Shown here: in pieces, positions 5,432-5,583 of the stretch
How positions within the stretch are numbered: the first letter of the stretch is position 1
Layout: each line of letters begins with the position of its first letter
Assembly (NCBI GenBank): GCA_050945815.1
Contig: JBMNTQ010000135.1
Span: 1-5,583, forward strand
Direction: 5' to 3'
DNA: 5,583 nt
Source of the DNA: JBMNTQ01 sp050945815
GTDB taxonomy: Bacteria; Bacillota; Clostridia; Christensenellales; JBMNTQ01
Notes under the pieces: model-generated
Told to the model about the DNA's origin: nothing
Seen by the model: the letters and a program-made list of their open reading frames with translations, nothing else
Databases searched by the model: none
Position numbers and translations under genes: made by a program

Positions 5432-5583
5432 ATGAAATATTATGAACTGCTTTCACAAGAAATGAAAGCGACCCTTGGGAATCTAGGCTATAAATCACCT
5501 ACACCCATCCAGGAAAAAACACTGGAATCTATCCTAAACAACCGCGATATTCTAGGCATCGCACAAACAGGCACAGGAAAAAC
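5432..5583 (+). CDS. DEAD-box ATP-dependent RNA helicase, N-terminal fragment (cut by window end)
   Basis: Only the first 50 codons are present; the frame is open to the window edge. The translation begins MKYYELLSQE and contains the Q motif GYKSPTPIQ (19-27) and motif I AQTGTGKT (44-51, the last Thr cut after its first two bases). Together these identify a DEAD-box helicase, an ATP-dependent enzyme that unwinds short RNA duplexes in ribosome assembly, mRNA turnover or cold adaptation. The upstream aromatic of the Q motif is probably Tyr3 or Tyr4 rather than the usual Phe. The start is supported by AAGAGGAAA (5422-5430) just before ATG and by an in-frame stop at 5405-5407. The gene has its own promoter and a long structured leader with a terminator-like hairpin, so expression is probably tuned at the RNA level. 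Subfamily cannot be told without the rest. Confidence 0.93.
   Translation, partial: MKYYELLSQEMKATLGNLGYKSPTPIQEKTLESILNNRDILGIAQTGTGK

Overview
The window looks like chromosomal DNA from a Gram-positive, low-to-mid GC bacterium, most likely a member of the Clostridia. The evidence is purine-rich Shine-Dalgarno sites (GGAGGAA, GAGGAA, AAGGAAGG), a solute-binding protein made as a lipoprotein with a Thr/Asp/Pro-rich tether, and a cre-like LacI-family operator. Genus cannot be told from the sequence.

Layout: 1-364 is a control region without a gene and carries two identical LacI-family operators in tandem (245-262 and 267-284). 365-5050 is a four-gene, same-strand operon for uptake and probable oxidation of a sugar or polyol. 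It encodes a lipoprotein sugar-binding protein (365-1423), a double-cassette ABC ATPase of the RbsA/MglA type (1505-2992), an RbsC-type permease (2989-3984) and a zinc-dependent medium-chain alcohol/polyol dehydrogenase (4010-5050). A 15-bp hairpin between the first two genes probably sets the usual excess of binding protein over transporter. Binding-pocket residues recognisable from RbsB are mostly kept, but one key Arg is replaced. With a dehydrogenase and no kinase in the operon, a polyol or another non-ribose sugar is a reasonable but unproven substrate.

5051-5583 is a separate transcription unit. A near-consensus housekeeping promoter (5156-5184) drives a roughly 240-nt untranslated leader and then a DEAD-box RNA helicase gene, which starts at 5432 and is cut by the window edge. 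The leader is the most interesting part of the window. It can fold into a three-way junction closed by a long helix (about 5253-5350). It can also form a competing helix with its own 5' end (5191-5204 with 5262-5274). It then runs into an intrinsic-terminator-like hairpin with a U tract (5367-5403) that ends 28 nt before the start codon. This is the architecture of a transcription-attenuation riboregulator, and it matches no riboswitch class I can recognise. All folding was done by eye and needs covariation and experimental support.
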